Assembly: GCA_022113835.1 (NCBI GenBank)
Contig: JAILWY010000009.1
Coordinates: 9,152,001 to 9,216,000 of the forward strand
Reading direction: 5' to 3'
Length of the DNA: 64,000 nt
From: Atopsyche davidsoni
Lineage: Eukaryota; Arthropoda; Insecta; Trichoptera; Hydrobiosidae
Shown one piece after another: positions 1 to 11,745 of the stretch. A model generated the notes under the pieces. The model was not told the DNA's origin. It worked only from the letters and a program-made list of their open reading frames with translations, and did not search any database. The translations under genes were made by a program, and so were the position numbers. The first letter of the stretch is position 1; every line of letters begins with the position of its first letter.

Positions 1-140
1 TCCACGAATGGCGAGTATTGCATTTGCAGAGAGTACTTTTCTCTGTCGATTCAGAGATGGTGGCGGAGTATCCGCGACTCCGCGATGAGGGCCGCGGAAC
101 TACTCAAGCTTGTGCGCTCTTTGGGGCTCTTGAATTATTA
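1..140. other. GC-rich non-coding block with hairpin
   Basis: This is a GC-rich block at the window edge, followed by AT-rich DNA. It contains a perfect 7-bp inverted repeat, GCGGAGT (63-69) and ACTCCGC (77-83), with a 7-nt loop. No coding frame with recognisable content crosses it. It may continue beyond the window. A regulatory or conserved non-coding role is inferred from composition only. Confidence 0.35.
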
Positions 141-819
141 TTGTGAATAAATTTATATTTATCGGAGCTTCTCTAGCTCGGAAATATCTCCCACAAAGTT
201 TTCAAAATTTTCGTTCCCGAAAGAATTTTTTTAAAGCTCAATTTGTAATAAACATATGCTCATATATAAAACAAAATAGTTGATTTTAAGTTTCAGAGAG
301 CTCAGATTCTGATTGGTTGAGTAATACTTTAAATTACATAAAAAGTTTATAGTGTTGTATTTGAAGAGTATTTGCTGTCGTCTATTAAAATAATTTATTC
401 AGTAATTTTTTAATTTAATATATTATTTAAGTTGTGATCACAGCTACAAGCGTTATAGATATTTCTATGAATTTTGTTTGAGAGAAAAGAAAAATTAATA
501 TCGTCACGAGTAGTTAATATTTTCATAGTAACTCTTGTTATTATAGTTAAATAACATATGCTCAGTAATAACACACAATTGTAAATATAAACAAGGGTAG
601 ATTTGAATAAATCATTAGTACAATACCAGAATTTCAGATTGCCTGAATTACTAAATATCAATTTCTCTCCAGTTCAGCCTTTGTTTATTTCCCAAGCAAT
701 TAATAAAGCATTTTAATATTAAGAACGCAGAGCCTCGCCAGAGGGCAGGAAATCATTAAACTATTTATCAACCCCAAACTAATAACATAGTCACATAATG
801 AGCCTTAAACCTCTCGTAA
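141..819. other. AT-rich non-coding stretch
   Basis: AT-rich DNA with many stops in every frame. The only open frame (minus, 410-661) is low-complexity and matches no family I recognise. I see no RNA gene or clear repeat. Confidence 0.5.
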
Positions 820-945
820 CAAACGACCGAGACACCCGGGAAGCGCGGAGGCTTCTGCGCCGGCGTTTCGCCCGCGATCACCTGCGCCGCGGCCCCGGGA
901 GGGGAGAGACTTGCGGTGCCGACCGGCGGGCCTTATATGAGATTC
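820..945. other. GC-rich CpG-dense island
   Basis: An abrupt run of GC-rich, CpG-rich sequence inside AT-rich DNA, including CCCGGGAAGCGCGGAGG-like and GCCGCGGCCCCGGGA-like segments. No coding frame or RNA structure was recognised. A promoter-associated CpG block or a conserved regulatory element would both fit. There is no transcript evidence. Confidence 0.4.
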
Positions 946-2034
946 GCCTGTGACACATGATGTATTTACTTTCCGAACTTACTCCATCTATTGAATTCTA
1001 GTTCAACTCCTGCTAGGGATGGGAAAAGTTTGGTTACATTAGCTGAAAATTACAAAAAAAGGCTGCAATATTGTGTGCATGTTTTAGTACTACAGGGTTA
1101 GGCAGGGAGGTATTAGGTAAGCAGGGAAGTATGGATGATATAAAATAACAGTTACACACTCATTTTTCAACGAAACTTAAATTTTGTTTTTTCAATGTGT
1201 AATTTGGATGCTGCCATTACAAAAATCTCCTGACGAGCAGATACCCCCACTATTTATCCACCAAGGTTGTCCCCACCTCGCGTGGCGCCCCGTGCATACA
1301 ACAGAGTATATCTCATATAATAATTATTGCTACATTTTATCAACTAAAAAAAAATACAAAATTAATACATGTATACTTAAAAAAGTATGTGTAAATATGA
1401 TATTTAGTAATGATTGTTTAGTAACAATAAGAAAAAATATTGGATAAAAGTGTGATAAATTATAAAACTTACAAATAAAGTTGTCGCTGAACTTATAAGC
1501 AACATTTTATTTTTAGAAAAAATGTTTATTTGCACGAATTCTAAGATTCCAAAATAAATAAAAATGGTGTTTATCTTATAGTAAAAGACTGCAAAAATGT
1601 TACAGTCTATCGGTAAAAAAAATGACAATTCAAATTTTATGGGCTCTAAACTTACGCATGGCGTATGAAGATGGTCCCTGGGTGGTATGCAGAGTCATTT
1701 TTGATATACTGTTTTCGATTTCTAGATTTACTACATTCAAGTCGGATCAAATCATCTGAAATATTGAAGCAAAAATATTTTATTTTTGAAACAATGGCTT
1801 TAAATATAATTGCACAGATGTATTATAAAATTCTAAAAGCATGAATCAATCCCATACATATTCTCGAGATTAACTTCTAAAATTGTAATATGTGGATCAA
1901 ATTACACTGAATATACATAGATAAACTACAAATTTTTTATTTTTAAAATAGTATTAAAAAATAAAATAATTAAACTACTTACAAAATAAAGCATGCTAAA
2001 GCTGTAGTAAGCTAGTATACAATGTTAGAAATTA
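946..2034. other. AT-rich non-coding stretch
   Basis: Mostly AT-rich DNA, with a short higher-GC patch around 1215-1305 (TACCCCCACTATTTATCCAC region). Open frames at 1184-1447 (+) and 1404-1628 (-) are low-complexity and unrecognised. No mobile element ends were seen. Confidence 0.45.
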
Positions 2035-2340
2035 AGGTGCGCGGCTTTGAACAAAGCACACCCCTTCGCGATCCCCATACATCTCCACTTCCCCACCGTA
2101 TGCAGATGGCTGTACGTATATACGCGACGGAGTGTGTCCCTCTTAACTCTATCAGATCCTGAAAGCTTTGGCTGGAGTCCCTACCCCCAGTCGGGAGACG
2201 GGCTGATCTCGGCCAGTCGCTCCTGGGAAGTGATGGATTAAAAATGCTCCCGGGGTGGCAACTGCACTGATACCGACCGGGTCGAACGCCAAAAGGGGAA
2301 CCGTTTTGGGGTTTCTTTTGAAGGCGAAGTCGTTTGATTT
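2035..2340. other. GC-rich block
   Basis: A GC-rich block of about 300 bp. Both strands carry short open frames (2047-2241 plus, 2152-2352 minus). Two-strand openness is expected in GC-rich sequence and does not support coding. The translations resemble no family I know. Confidence 0.35.
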
Positions 2341-5178
2341 CGTGAATAGCATTACATTAAATGTGTGTATTCAAAAAAACCTTTTTAAAAACTCGACTGC
2401 TTTTTTTAAAGGAACATCATTGAATTCTTGTTTTTATTTAGAATTAAAAAACAAAAAAGTGTTTTGAATGAATCGTTCTTAATAAGTCCTACAAACAATT
2501 ATATTTTTTCAGTGCCGTTATGCTTATTTTTACTGCGGTTTTATGCGATATTATAAAGCAGCAGGAAATTTAATGTATCCTGGCTACAAAAGAACCGAGC
2601 AGAAAATATGAAGCAATATAATTTGGTTATAATTAAATTCATTTAAATTTAGCATTCATGTATGAATTTAGCTCTTCTGCAAAGCCATAATATTATCAAG
2701 AAGAGCAAACTAGTTACCACCTTTTGATAGTTTCAGAAAAAAAAACATTTAATGCAATATTTTTTTGATGTACATATTAGATTAAAAAAATAATTAATAA
2801 TATTTACAAACTAAAACATACATGCACTCTTTTGTAATGTAAGGTTAAAAGAAATACAAAAAACTCATTGATAACCCTAGCTTTTTTAAAATTATCCTTA
2901 AGATCTCAAATGTTTTCCCACAAAAGAAAAAATATCCTAAATATCATATTTTTGGGTTTTTCCGTGATCCGAAAAATTGTGATGAAATTGAAAGTAAAGA
3001 AAATATAGAATGGGAATGATGTAAGAACACTGATAACAGTGTGTCAACATAATTTCACTATCGGCCACAGTCAGTCCACCGAAGGACGACGACTCCTTTG
3101 TGATTGATACGTCCAGGAAGTCATTCTTGGCTCGGCTGCGGTCATTTTTGGAGCACATCGATCTTTCTTGTCAAACACTCCAACCTTCGATCATTCTTAT
3201 AACATTAAATCGTACTATCATCGGCTGTGGATAACTTTTTTAATTTGATTTTGAATTATTACGTTTTTTGTGAAGATTAGAATTTATGGTATACTTATTA
3301 TCTCTATTAATATTTACGTGAAACAATTCGTTAAATAAAAAAATATATGTGTATAGACCAAAGTCATGTCAAAGTCGAAAAAAAAAATGCTATGGATCAA
3401 ATATGGTTTTATTTTTATTTAAATTAAATTATTTGAAAAAAAAAAACTTCCAGAAGTTTGACATTCGTAAAGTAGTCAGCACAATTGCCTATCAACTATG
3501 AAGTTTTAGGTTTAGCTTTTGGTTATAAATATATTTTTAATATTTTGAAAACACTTTAATTTGTCTCAAGATTTAAATAAAAAATAACATCTTATAAGAA
3601 AAATTCACACAAAGACAGATCTGAGGTTTTTAACAAGTCAAGTATAAGTAGAATAACAAGCTGCTATTAACTTTAATCGATTCCAATCATTTATCTGCCT
3701 GAGGTTTATAAAACTAGAACTTAGTATTAAACCTAGTTCAATTAAAAATACGACAAGCCTTGCGTGCGTCTCCAAAAAGTGAGAACATCACGAAATGAAC
3801 GAAAGGGTGGTTGTGATATCATAACGCCACTTTATTCGCATCTACTGTAATATTTACAAAAGTATAATATTACTAAAAAAAACATGATTGTTATGATATT
3901 AAGTCATCGGTGGCGCTTTTATTGGATGAATACATCCCATTCTCCCCTCCATGTCAGAAAAATAAATTCTTTTCCATGGCTTATAACTAACACCGGAAGA
4001 TCGCGAAGTCGCGTCGCTTCGAGTGGTCCTTCAAAAATAAATGGCTAGCGTGCCCCAAACGGTTAAGAAGTCCAGGACGTGTAAATCTAATTTTGTATTT
4101 AAAATTATCATTTGATTATATCTAAAATTGTCAGATAAACTGACAAGGCTAAGAACCACACAGTACCGCCAAAACTAAACAAGGTTTGACATTGGAAAAT
4201 TATTTAACTGACTTTAAATAAATACAAATGAAGCCACGAAAAACATTTTCAAAATTTGTATTAAATATTACAAATCCGTTTAAAACAAAAACAAAATATA
4301 ACATTATGGATAATTCACGATACAACCTAAGTTCATGCTTTATTTTCTCGTGGTTATTAAACAAGCACGATTAATAATTGATATTTATATTTCTATCTAT
4401 ACGGTTTTTTAGCTTAATATTTGAACCTTTTTATTGTAAACGTCGATCAAATATTTAAATTTGAACAAATATAATATCTGTAGTCACAAAACTATAATTT
4501 TTTCACACTATTACAAATGAATGCTTGTCAAAAACAATATAATCAATAATTAAATAAATTATAAAAAACTCTATAAATTTAAGAAATTTTGCTTGATCGT
4601 GTTGCAAAGATACAGTTTGTTAAAATGTTGCATTTGTTACTATTGCAAAAGTTTATTGAAGTCAAACCTTTTTTAAAAAACAAGAATAAAATTATAATGT
4701 AATATTTGGAGTACTATTGTAATGAGATATTATTTAAAAAATTATTAATTCTATATTTTCTGGGTTGACTTGGGCACCTAAATAAAAAAAAACCCAGTGA
4801 TAATTAGTGATGTCTTGAATAACGACAGAATTTTCCAACAGTTTTTCCGAACAGCGTGACTGGCACCTTCTTGCTTGCGGGCAGAGTCGCTCTGTAGCCA
4901 AGTTTCCCTTTGAATAGTTTTTATGTACGGGATTGTAACGGGCTTACTTAAATATGACCAGAATCATAATGAGATAAAAACTCCGCCTGGGCTCGGATTA
5001 CGAATGTTTTGTTTGCCGCGACACAGTAGTCTACGTTCTCGCATGTCCGAGGGCAGTTTTTAATGAATTCAACGGGTTTTTTTTATTTGGAGATTTGGTA
5101 GAAATTAAATCTTTATTCAGACTAAGGCTAAAATTTTAGTCGGAATATTTTTGCACATAAATTTAATCAATATAAACC
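2341..5178. other. AT-rich non-coding stretch with moderate-GC patches
   Basis: AT-rich DNA with poly-A and poly-T runs. Moderately GC-richer patches lie at about 3060-3180, 3895-4080 and 4810-5060. No coding region, RNA gene or repeat with clear ends was found. Confidence 0.45.
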
Positions 5179-5192
5179 TATTCAGTATAGGT
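5179..5192. repeat. Left target-site duplication of the LINE fragment
   Basis: TATTCAGTATAGGT here matches TATTTAGTATAGGT at 5520-5533 in 13 of 14 positions. The two copies bracket the non-LTR retrotransposon fragment. Such variable-length duplications are what target-primed reverse transcription leaves. Confidence 0.6.
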
Positions 5193-5519
5193 ACGTACAG
5201 TCACGCTCTAATGCTGAGCTATATGCTTTGTACCAGGGTGTTGGAGTACTTTCAGTAAAAAATGGCAGAATACGCTGGCTGAGCATTTGCACCACAGAAC
5301 GATCTAGAGACGGAAAAGAGGGTGTTTTACAGCGACCCGGAAGGGCCCCGAAGGGTGGGTAGACCAAAAGTAAGATGCCTGGATGATGTAAGGGAGGACA
5401 GATGTACTTTGGGTGATGAGAACTGGACGATAGCGGCGTTGATAAGAGGTTGCTAGTGCATTTTTCCGGAGGGAGTAGGACTTACCGCGTGTTGTAGTGC
5501 TAAAGAAGATGATTTAGCG
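5193..5519 (+). mobile_element. 5'-truncated non-LTR retrotransposon (LINE) 3' end
   Basis: This is a relic of the C-terminal end of a reverse-transcriptase polyprotein, read across several frames on the plus strand. From 5192 one frame gives SRSNAELYALYQGVGVL followed by KNGRIRWL. A second frame near 5341-5456 gives RRVGRPKVRCLDDVRED and then LGDENWTIAAL before a TAG. These match the conserved tail of arthropod endonuclease-reverse transcriptase proteins (ELYxLY, RxRWLGHV, GRPKxRWxDDVxxD, NW). The tail of that family often ends in a Gly-Leu and acidic stretch just before the stop, and 5470-5517 looks like its decayed version. Frameshifts and stops make it non-functional. The 14-bp near-identical flanking repeats (5179-5192, 5520-5533) mark it as a separate 5'-truncated insertion. 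The clade was not determined. Confidence 0.75.
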
Positions 5520-5533
5520 TATTTAGTATAGGT
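5520..5533. repeat. Right target-site duplication of the LINE fragment
   Basis: TATTTAGTATAGGT is the right-hand partner of 5179-5192, with one mismatch in 14 positions. It begins directly after the acidic tail of the LINE relic, and no poly(A) is present. Confidence 0.6.
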
Positions 5534-6463
5534 GGAGAAAAGAACAGAAACAAAGACGATTCGTCAATATTTGTTTTCAAAACCTAAAATGGTTAATTTG
5601 TATACTTGTTAATTTTGTTGTAAAAAAACATCGGTTTACAGAAAAAATTATACATTTTTAACTAATGGTTTTATATTTATATAATAAAAAAAATTATAGT
5701 ATTTATATGTAGAGTAAATAATATATAATGAATGAATATAAATAAATAAGTAGAAATATGTGATTCCTACGTATGATTATTGTTTATTTAGTATTATTGA
5801 AGCCGTGCATCAAGTGGCCTACGTTTTATTTGCCCGGCATATCTTCACATCTTTCTCGTCAGTGCGTTGCCAAAATAAACACTTGTCTTTATATTTACTC
5901 CACTCCCTACATTTTCTTCCCTGAAAATGATACTAATCTTGTCTTGAGGGCCTTAGCGAGGGGAAGTAAGCCCATTCTGACTAATTGACAGGACAGAAGA
6001 TATTTATTTGGCGTTGTTATTTTGCAAAGTCCCGAGGTAAAGAAAACCCGATCGAAGCGTGGTACTTCGGACTTCAAAATGCCAAAAGTATAAATGGAAA
6101 CGATTTTCACGATGAATACATTCATACAATATCATTGTTTTTTTGAGGAGAAAAAAAACTTAATCGTTAATTGGAATCTGTGAATGTGAAGTTTCGAATT
6201 TGTGTAGCGGAGTATCTTCCGTTACCACGCGACTGTATGAATAACATTGAAGTTGTAATTGTAGCGTGCTTATTTTTAAACTTGAGTTATTTATATCATT
6301 CAATACAATGATAAGAGATCAGTTAATAAACCATAATCACATGAAAATGCATCGTTAAACCTTGCTTGCAGGAAAAAAGTACTTTGATTAAAACATGGCG
6401 GACTTTCCTCGCCATGCTCGCGATTAATCATTATTTTAATATAACGTGAAGTGCTCGCTTGCC
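5534..6463. other. AT-rich non-coding stretch
   Basis: AT-rich DNA. Short open frames (5773-5988 plus, 5907-6125 minus, 6300-6530 minus) overlap each other on opposite strands and show no known domain. No structural element was noticed. Confidence 0.45.
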
Positions 6464-6720
6464 ACATACACACATTCCGCCCTCCGCCCCCGCCCCGGTG
6501 CCCCGCCCCCGCCCCCGTGCACCGTGTCATGCACGCGGTCGTGTCGGGTTGCGTTACCCCCTGAACATTATCGACTGTTTTCTACCGCCCACGAATGTCG
6601 CAAGGCTTTGTGTGCTCGGCTTATGCTTCAGGATTATCAAAGTGTTTATTCAAGCATTAGACTAGCGGCGGTTTTGAGAGGACACTCCGTGCAAGGCGGG
6701 TTCTAGTAAACAAACCGAGA
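6464..6720. other. GC-rich island with clustered CCGCCCC boxes
   Basis: Between about 6478 and 6522 the plus strand carries a dense run of CCGCCCC and CCCCGCCC motifs. This core is the binding sequence of Sp/KLF zinc-finger factors. The rest of the block (to about 6720) is GC-rich and CpG-containing. Overlapping open frames at 6446-6706 and 6459-6665 are proline and arginine repeats forced by composition, so I do not call a gene. It is a candidate promoter or enhancer block by motif only. Confidence 0.35.
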
Positions 6721-6901
6721 TGCATGCTGAATTTATTTATAGGTGCTAACTATGTTTATTTGATTTAAGTTTTATATCCGTAATCATTGTTGACTCTTCT
6801 GATTTTCACTGTTAGATTTATGAAGTTTGCATTTTATTATCAATTATGCAAATCTAGTTGAGTAACCTTTGCTAGTTTGATAACCTTGTGTGAGTTCAAA
6901 T

Positions 6902-6914
6902 TCTTCCTATTTAT
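6902..6914. repeat. Left 13-bp target-site duplication
   Basis: TCTTCCTATTTAT occurs here and again, identically, at 7160-7172. The pair brackets a 245-bp foldback insertion. Confidence 0.6.
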
Positions 6915-7159
6915 AATGATTAAGTACATTTTTTCAAATATTGAAAAAATGCACATGGCAGGTGCATTACCAACTATGCTAACGAATCACTAGTACTAGG
7001 CAAGAAAAGAACGTTGTTTCATTTATAGGATATGATTGTTAAAAATTCTTGCCAATTTTCAATATTTGAAAAAATGTACTTAATCATTATCAATCATTAA
7101 ACCTGTATAGGTAAAATCGTACTTCCTGTGAGACGGTCTTCACAAAAATCAATAATATA
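6915..7159. mobile_element. Non-autonomous foldback insertion
   Basis: This is a 245-bp insert between two identical 13-bp direct repeats. Its first part is a long inverted repeat: the 35 bases of 6913-6947 (starting ATAATGATTAAGTACA) are the exact reverse complement of 7056-7090. Nested smaller inverted repeats lie between the arms (GGCAAGAA / TTCTTGCC, and AATGCAC / GTGCATT). After the right arm a further 69 bp (7091-7159) contains a near-palindromic GTGAGACGGTCTTCAC. It has no coding capacity. The outer direct repeats lie outside the right arm by 69 bp, so the inverted repeat is not the outer end. That fits a retroposed unit better than a classic MITE. The family was not recognised. Confidence 0.6.
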
Positions 7160-7172
7160 TCTTCCTATTTAT
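7160..7172. repeat. Right 13-bp target-site duplication
   Basis: TCTTCCTATTTAT is identical to 6902-6914 and closes the foldback insertion. Confidence 0.6.
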
Positions 7173-8649
7173 CTGTAAGAAAGAAAATTCGAATGATAAA
7201 AGTGTTGGCAATAATTTCAGTATCTACTTTACACTAAAAAAGCGAATATATCAATAAAATGTAGATACCATTTTTATTGACGTTAGGTATATTCGTATTA
7301 TTATTATTGCAGATAAAACGATTTAATAATAATTCATTGTTTGTTAATATGTGACCTCGTTTAAATGCTTCTGTTAATTTTTTGTAATAATATTACTATG
7401 TTGATCGATCCCTTCTATAACGTATGCTATTACGTTTATTAAGTAAATATACTTTCTTCTTGTAAACAAAAAGGTGGTTTCATCACAAAAAAGTAGCACA
7501 AAGAAAAAGTTTTTGTCCAGACATTTTAAAAAAGCATCATGCTATAATGTTATGTATCGCTCTTTGTTTTATCTCCATTATTTTATAACATGACACAAAA
7601 GTTGGTTGTTACTTTTTGGGACGTATTCTGAAATACCTGGCCCAATACATTTGGAAAATCTGAGTTATTTTGACAGAGATGTTTGGCTATAAAGTCTCTA
7701 CTGGGGCATGTCTTTAATGTTCAACATGAAACGATAATGTTAAAAATGCTCCGGGGAGGAATGCCGCACCGCCCCGAGCTGGTTTTTTCAAAGAGTGACA
7801 GAAATTTCAACCCACCTGAACAAAAAAAGCTCTACCATGATAAATTATTATTTCAAAGCAGTTACACAAAAAACGTCTTAGTTTAAGTATTAAAACTCTT
7901 AAAGGTGACTTATTGTGTATTAAATATATTTAAGTGGGTACGTGGCTTACGTTTTATTTATGATTCTCAGCTCCTTCGTGACAGGGAGTTGTAAATTTGA
8001 AAAAAAAATGTAATAATGCTTTTAAGCATGTTTTGAGATTTCAGTAATTAAGATAATGCGGAGTAGATAGCTACTTGGTGTAGTTATGTTTGTGATATGG
8101 CTAAAAGGTTATAACTCAATACTAAGTGGTGATAGTCTGCAAGCTAATGATGTCTAGTTGATAATTCTGCTAGTCGGCTGGTGAGGTGCAGGTGGTTTTG
8201 AACTAGATCTTTATAAATGATAACGTTTTAAGTATTAAGTGTTCTATGGAATTTAATATTTTTTTTATTTCGACTAGACGACGTTATTTGTATATACCTG
8301 TTAGAAACATTATGGTATATATCTAGAAACTATGAGCTTATATTCTGGTATAGTTTTTTTTATATGTTATTAACACCAGTACATGTTATAAAATTGATAT
8401 AGATAACAAAAAAAAAATGTTGAAAAAATATTGAGTTTTTAAATAAAAGGTAAAGGAGTTATTTTATTAAACTAATTTTACTGAAAAAATACATGTAAGG
8501 TACATACATACTAACGTATATACTTTTCAATAAATATTCGCACATAAATTGTTCAATATAAAAAAACCTCTGTTTTGTTTCCCTTGGATTATTTTGCCGG
8601 GGTAATTTGTCCACACACCAAAAAACTAAAAAACAATACCAACCCATGA
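7173..8649. other. AT-rich non-coding stretch
   Basis: AT-rich DNA without recognisable genes. The open frames 7683-7886 (+) and 8459-8647 (-) carry no domain. No element ends were found. Confidence 0.45.
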
Positions 8650-8960
8650 AAGTTTCGAGTGCTGCAATAACGCCGGGAGTGATAACCGAAAAATATATTT
8701 GGTGAAAATGAGAAATCCGCGCGGCATAAATTCTATCAAAAATGGCCGTTTTGACATTTCTGCCGGAGCCGGTAATAATGTTTACGTATTGCGCCGCGTT
8801 GGGAGGTGTTTATTATTTTTAATGGTGCGTCGTTATCTGAGGGGGCGGCGAGCCGGACAACGGGGGTGGGGGCCATCACGGGGCTCCCGGGGGCAATTGC
8901 GGCCTCCGAAGGTTCTTTGAGTGTTACCAGTGGAATCGTATCGTGTATCTGGTCTCTACT
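8650..8960. other. GC-rich block
   Basis: A GC-rich block including GGGGGCGGCGAGCC-like and GGGGGTGGGGGCC-like G-runs near 8838-8900. Open frames on both strands (8699-8920 plus, 8736-9014 minus, 8806-9048 plus) are mutually exclusive and unrecognised. Probably non-coding. Confidence 0.35.
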
Positions 8961-9869
8961 GAAAGTATGTTGGGTACTTGAATTTGAAGACTTTCTTGTA
9001 TTATATGTATCCACGTATATCTTTATTTTTCTTCATATTGGTAACTAAAAAAATATAATATTTCAAACTTATGACTAAAACTTAACCGTGAGTTTGTTTA
9101 TTTGTATGCTATTTATTATAAGTGGTTTTAAAATTAAAATTGTCTTTTTTTTACATATACGTGCTAAATTTGCCAAGCCGCTCATTAAACGATAAGGGAG
9201 TATGAATTGTTGAAATTCTAATAATCCGCACTAAAAATAGTATGATAATGTCGAGAAAATATATGAAGATGATATTAAATAAAGATGTTATTTAAATTTT
9301 TATATTTGCTATCTTTGGTGATAAAATTAAAAGACACAAAATTTATAATGTTAAAATCTATAGAATATAGCATGTGCCATAAAAGATTTTGTGAATTAAA
9401 ATATTATAACATGATCTAGAAGTAAAAGTCGTATATAATTTTATAGCTTCAAGAATGATATATATATAAAAAAAAATTACTGTACATGGTGAGTTATGGA
9501 TTAAATATTTGCAGTAGAGATTGGAAGTATTGTGATGATTACATATTTATTGAAAAGACGCAACCACGATTTAAAATATAAAAGTTAACATTTCCGTGTT
9601 ACTCGTGAAAGTTTGCAGCGAAATTGCTAAAGCGCAAGCTGGAAATATTATGATATACAAAATACTCCTTCCTTCTGAATTTCGAATCAGTTTGTAATTT
9701 CTAATTCAGATTTGAGACTACTACTCTACGGCATGTAAGCACTGTTACTAACCAACAGACCGCAAGGTGGTCACCATATTGAAATAAACAAATAAATTCC
9801 AAATGCTGTAAGATGACTGCTCGTAATATTAAACATTATCAATGTTAAAAAAATTGTACCCTGTTAGCT
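8961..9869. other. AT-rich non-coding stretch
   Basis: AT-rich DNA with a short ATATATATA tract near 9459. Nothing else was recognised. Confidence 0.45.
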
Positions 9870-10060
9870 TGTGCCACGAAGAGACGCCGGATAAGGCTGT
9901 TTTTGTGAGGGCGCACACGGGGTGCGGGCTGGGGATATCGAGTGACACGTGTGTACTGAATCGAAGCTAGTTTTTATATGGAGCTTATGACGCTAAGCCG
10001 GTAGATTTACGGCCAGCCGGAGTTCGACGGGCTTCAGTAGAAACGCCAGTCATTGTCGCC
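9870..10060. other. Moderately GC-rich block
   Basis: A GC-richer block (GGGCGCACACGGGGTGCGGG region at 9908-9930). There is no open frame of note and no obvious structure. Confidence 0.3.
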
Positions 10061-10599
10061 TCATTATTCCACGCTTTTCTTAGTCACGACAAATTAAAAG
10101 TTTTAAGTGTTTTATTTTGCGAGTTTCATCTGATAAATGATAAAAAAAGTTGGCCCCGATTTAGCAAGCCCCAGAGAATGCTGGATAGTCTCATTAACGC
10201 GATATTTTATTCATATATTTTTTAATGAAGTGGAGAATGAACGCATGACTAACGCTAGTTTTGTATTTTGTTACTATGCGAAATTCGGAAATAAAACTTT
10301 TTGAATGCATGTATCTATATCTGGGTCTTTACGATTGAATCTGCATACACAATAATATAAATTTAAAAATAGTAAAAATACATCGGAGACAGAAACAAAG
10401 TGAATTATGGCATTGTGGATATTTATTTTATTATATTTTTTGTGCAGCACCAGGTACACGTATAAATATAAACTTATATGCACATGTTTCGTGAACGCCC
10501 TTTGAAAAATCCACAAATCCTGCACAGTACGAATGCGAATAAGAACAAAGGGATTACCGAACAGCGCAGCATAACTTATAAATATCTCACATTTTTTTA

Positions 10600-10920
10600 T
10601 GAAACTAAACCGATAAATTCCGACGCATCCCCGGGGTGCGGTGCACCCTCCCGCATTGTCCCGGCGGGGGCGCACCGTACAATAGTCTCGTATACAATCC
10701 ATTCGATTACCTTCAAATATGTCCATAACAAATACCTTCGAAATAGGACGGAAATAAAAATGCGAAATACGAAGCGTCCCGCCGCTCGTATCTCCGCCCG
10801 TGCTGGTGAAAGTGGGCGAATCGGAGACTTATGAAATCTTTTTTTTTATCTTTTGAACGGCTCCTCAATCCTCGACGAGGCACTCGACTGAGAAGAATCT
10901 GCCTATCACCTCAGTAGCCG
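10600..10920. other. GC-rich block with open frames on both strands
   Basis: A GC-rich block that lies in the overlap of two unusually long open frames, minus 10274-10726 (150 aa) and plus 10478-10834 (118 aa). Neither translation shows a domain, signal peptide or compositional sign of a real protein, and the minus frame runs into AT-rich DNA rich in Y, F and I. I treat both as chance openness over a GC-rich non-coding block, with modest certainty. Confidence 0.35.
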
Positions 10921-11489
10921 TTTTTCATTTAATTCAAAATATAATAAAGATAAAATTCCAGTTTTATTAAAATAGAATTAAAATATATCAATATATGGTA
11001 GTTGAAGTTCAAATTGAAACCCAACAAAAAGTTACAGTAACCATAATAAATATAAAACGATTATTTAAAAAAATATATTGTTGAGCAAAGTACAGCAGAT
11101 AACTGACGATATTTTAGCATTGCCTAAAATATAAATCTTACGGATTACGTCTTCCAAAATGATTTGATGGGATATAAAAATGTTCTATTTTAGTATAAAT
11201 GGTATAAACTTACTCTCCCATCGGTAGAGCGAATGTAAAATTTATTTTATAACATTCAGCAATGTCAATGAAAAGTAATAAACCAAATATCTATATATGT
11301 ATTGAAAGTATATCTCAAAAGCATTTAAAAAAAAAATCTGAAATTGATAAACATAACACTTCAGAATAGTTCCGAATGATTCTAAAGACCGAAACAATCC
11401 GAAAATGCCAAGACTGATCCATTCCGAGCGTTGTAAATCTGCGTATCTAATCCAATACCAGAAACACTCAATAACAAAGTTGAACCGTA

Positions 11490-11745
11490 AATTTCGCCAA
11501 CTTGCTCGAGGCTAATTCGCTCCTGCTGAAGGGAAATTTATGTGGATAATTTTTTGCAGGGCAGGAGTGCAGCGGCCGCTGTGGGCGACGGAAAGACGTA
11601 TCGGTCCTCGGCTGTTTGCGAATTCCATATTGTCTTTTTATATTTCATCTCTGGCAGCCCAGACGCGGAGTCTGCGGGAAATGCTGCGTACGAGACTCGA
11701 CTCTCGCGTACAAAGCGCGGCAGGAAGCTGTCTGAAATACAGATT
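11490..11745. other. GC-rich block
   Basis: A GC-richer block with two overlapping plus-strand frames (11540-11824, 11542-11757) that show no domain. Non-coding is the simplest reading. Confidence 0.3.

Noticed and set aside
5182..5367. Minus-strand open frame over the LINE fragment
   Set aside because: The plus strand carries the reverse-transcriptase tail motifs, so the minus frame is a shadow.
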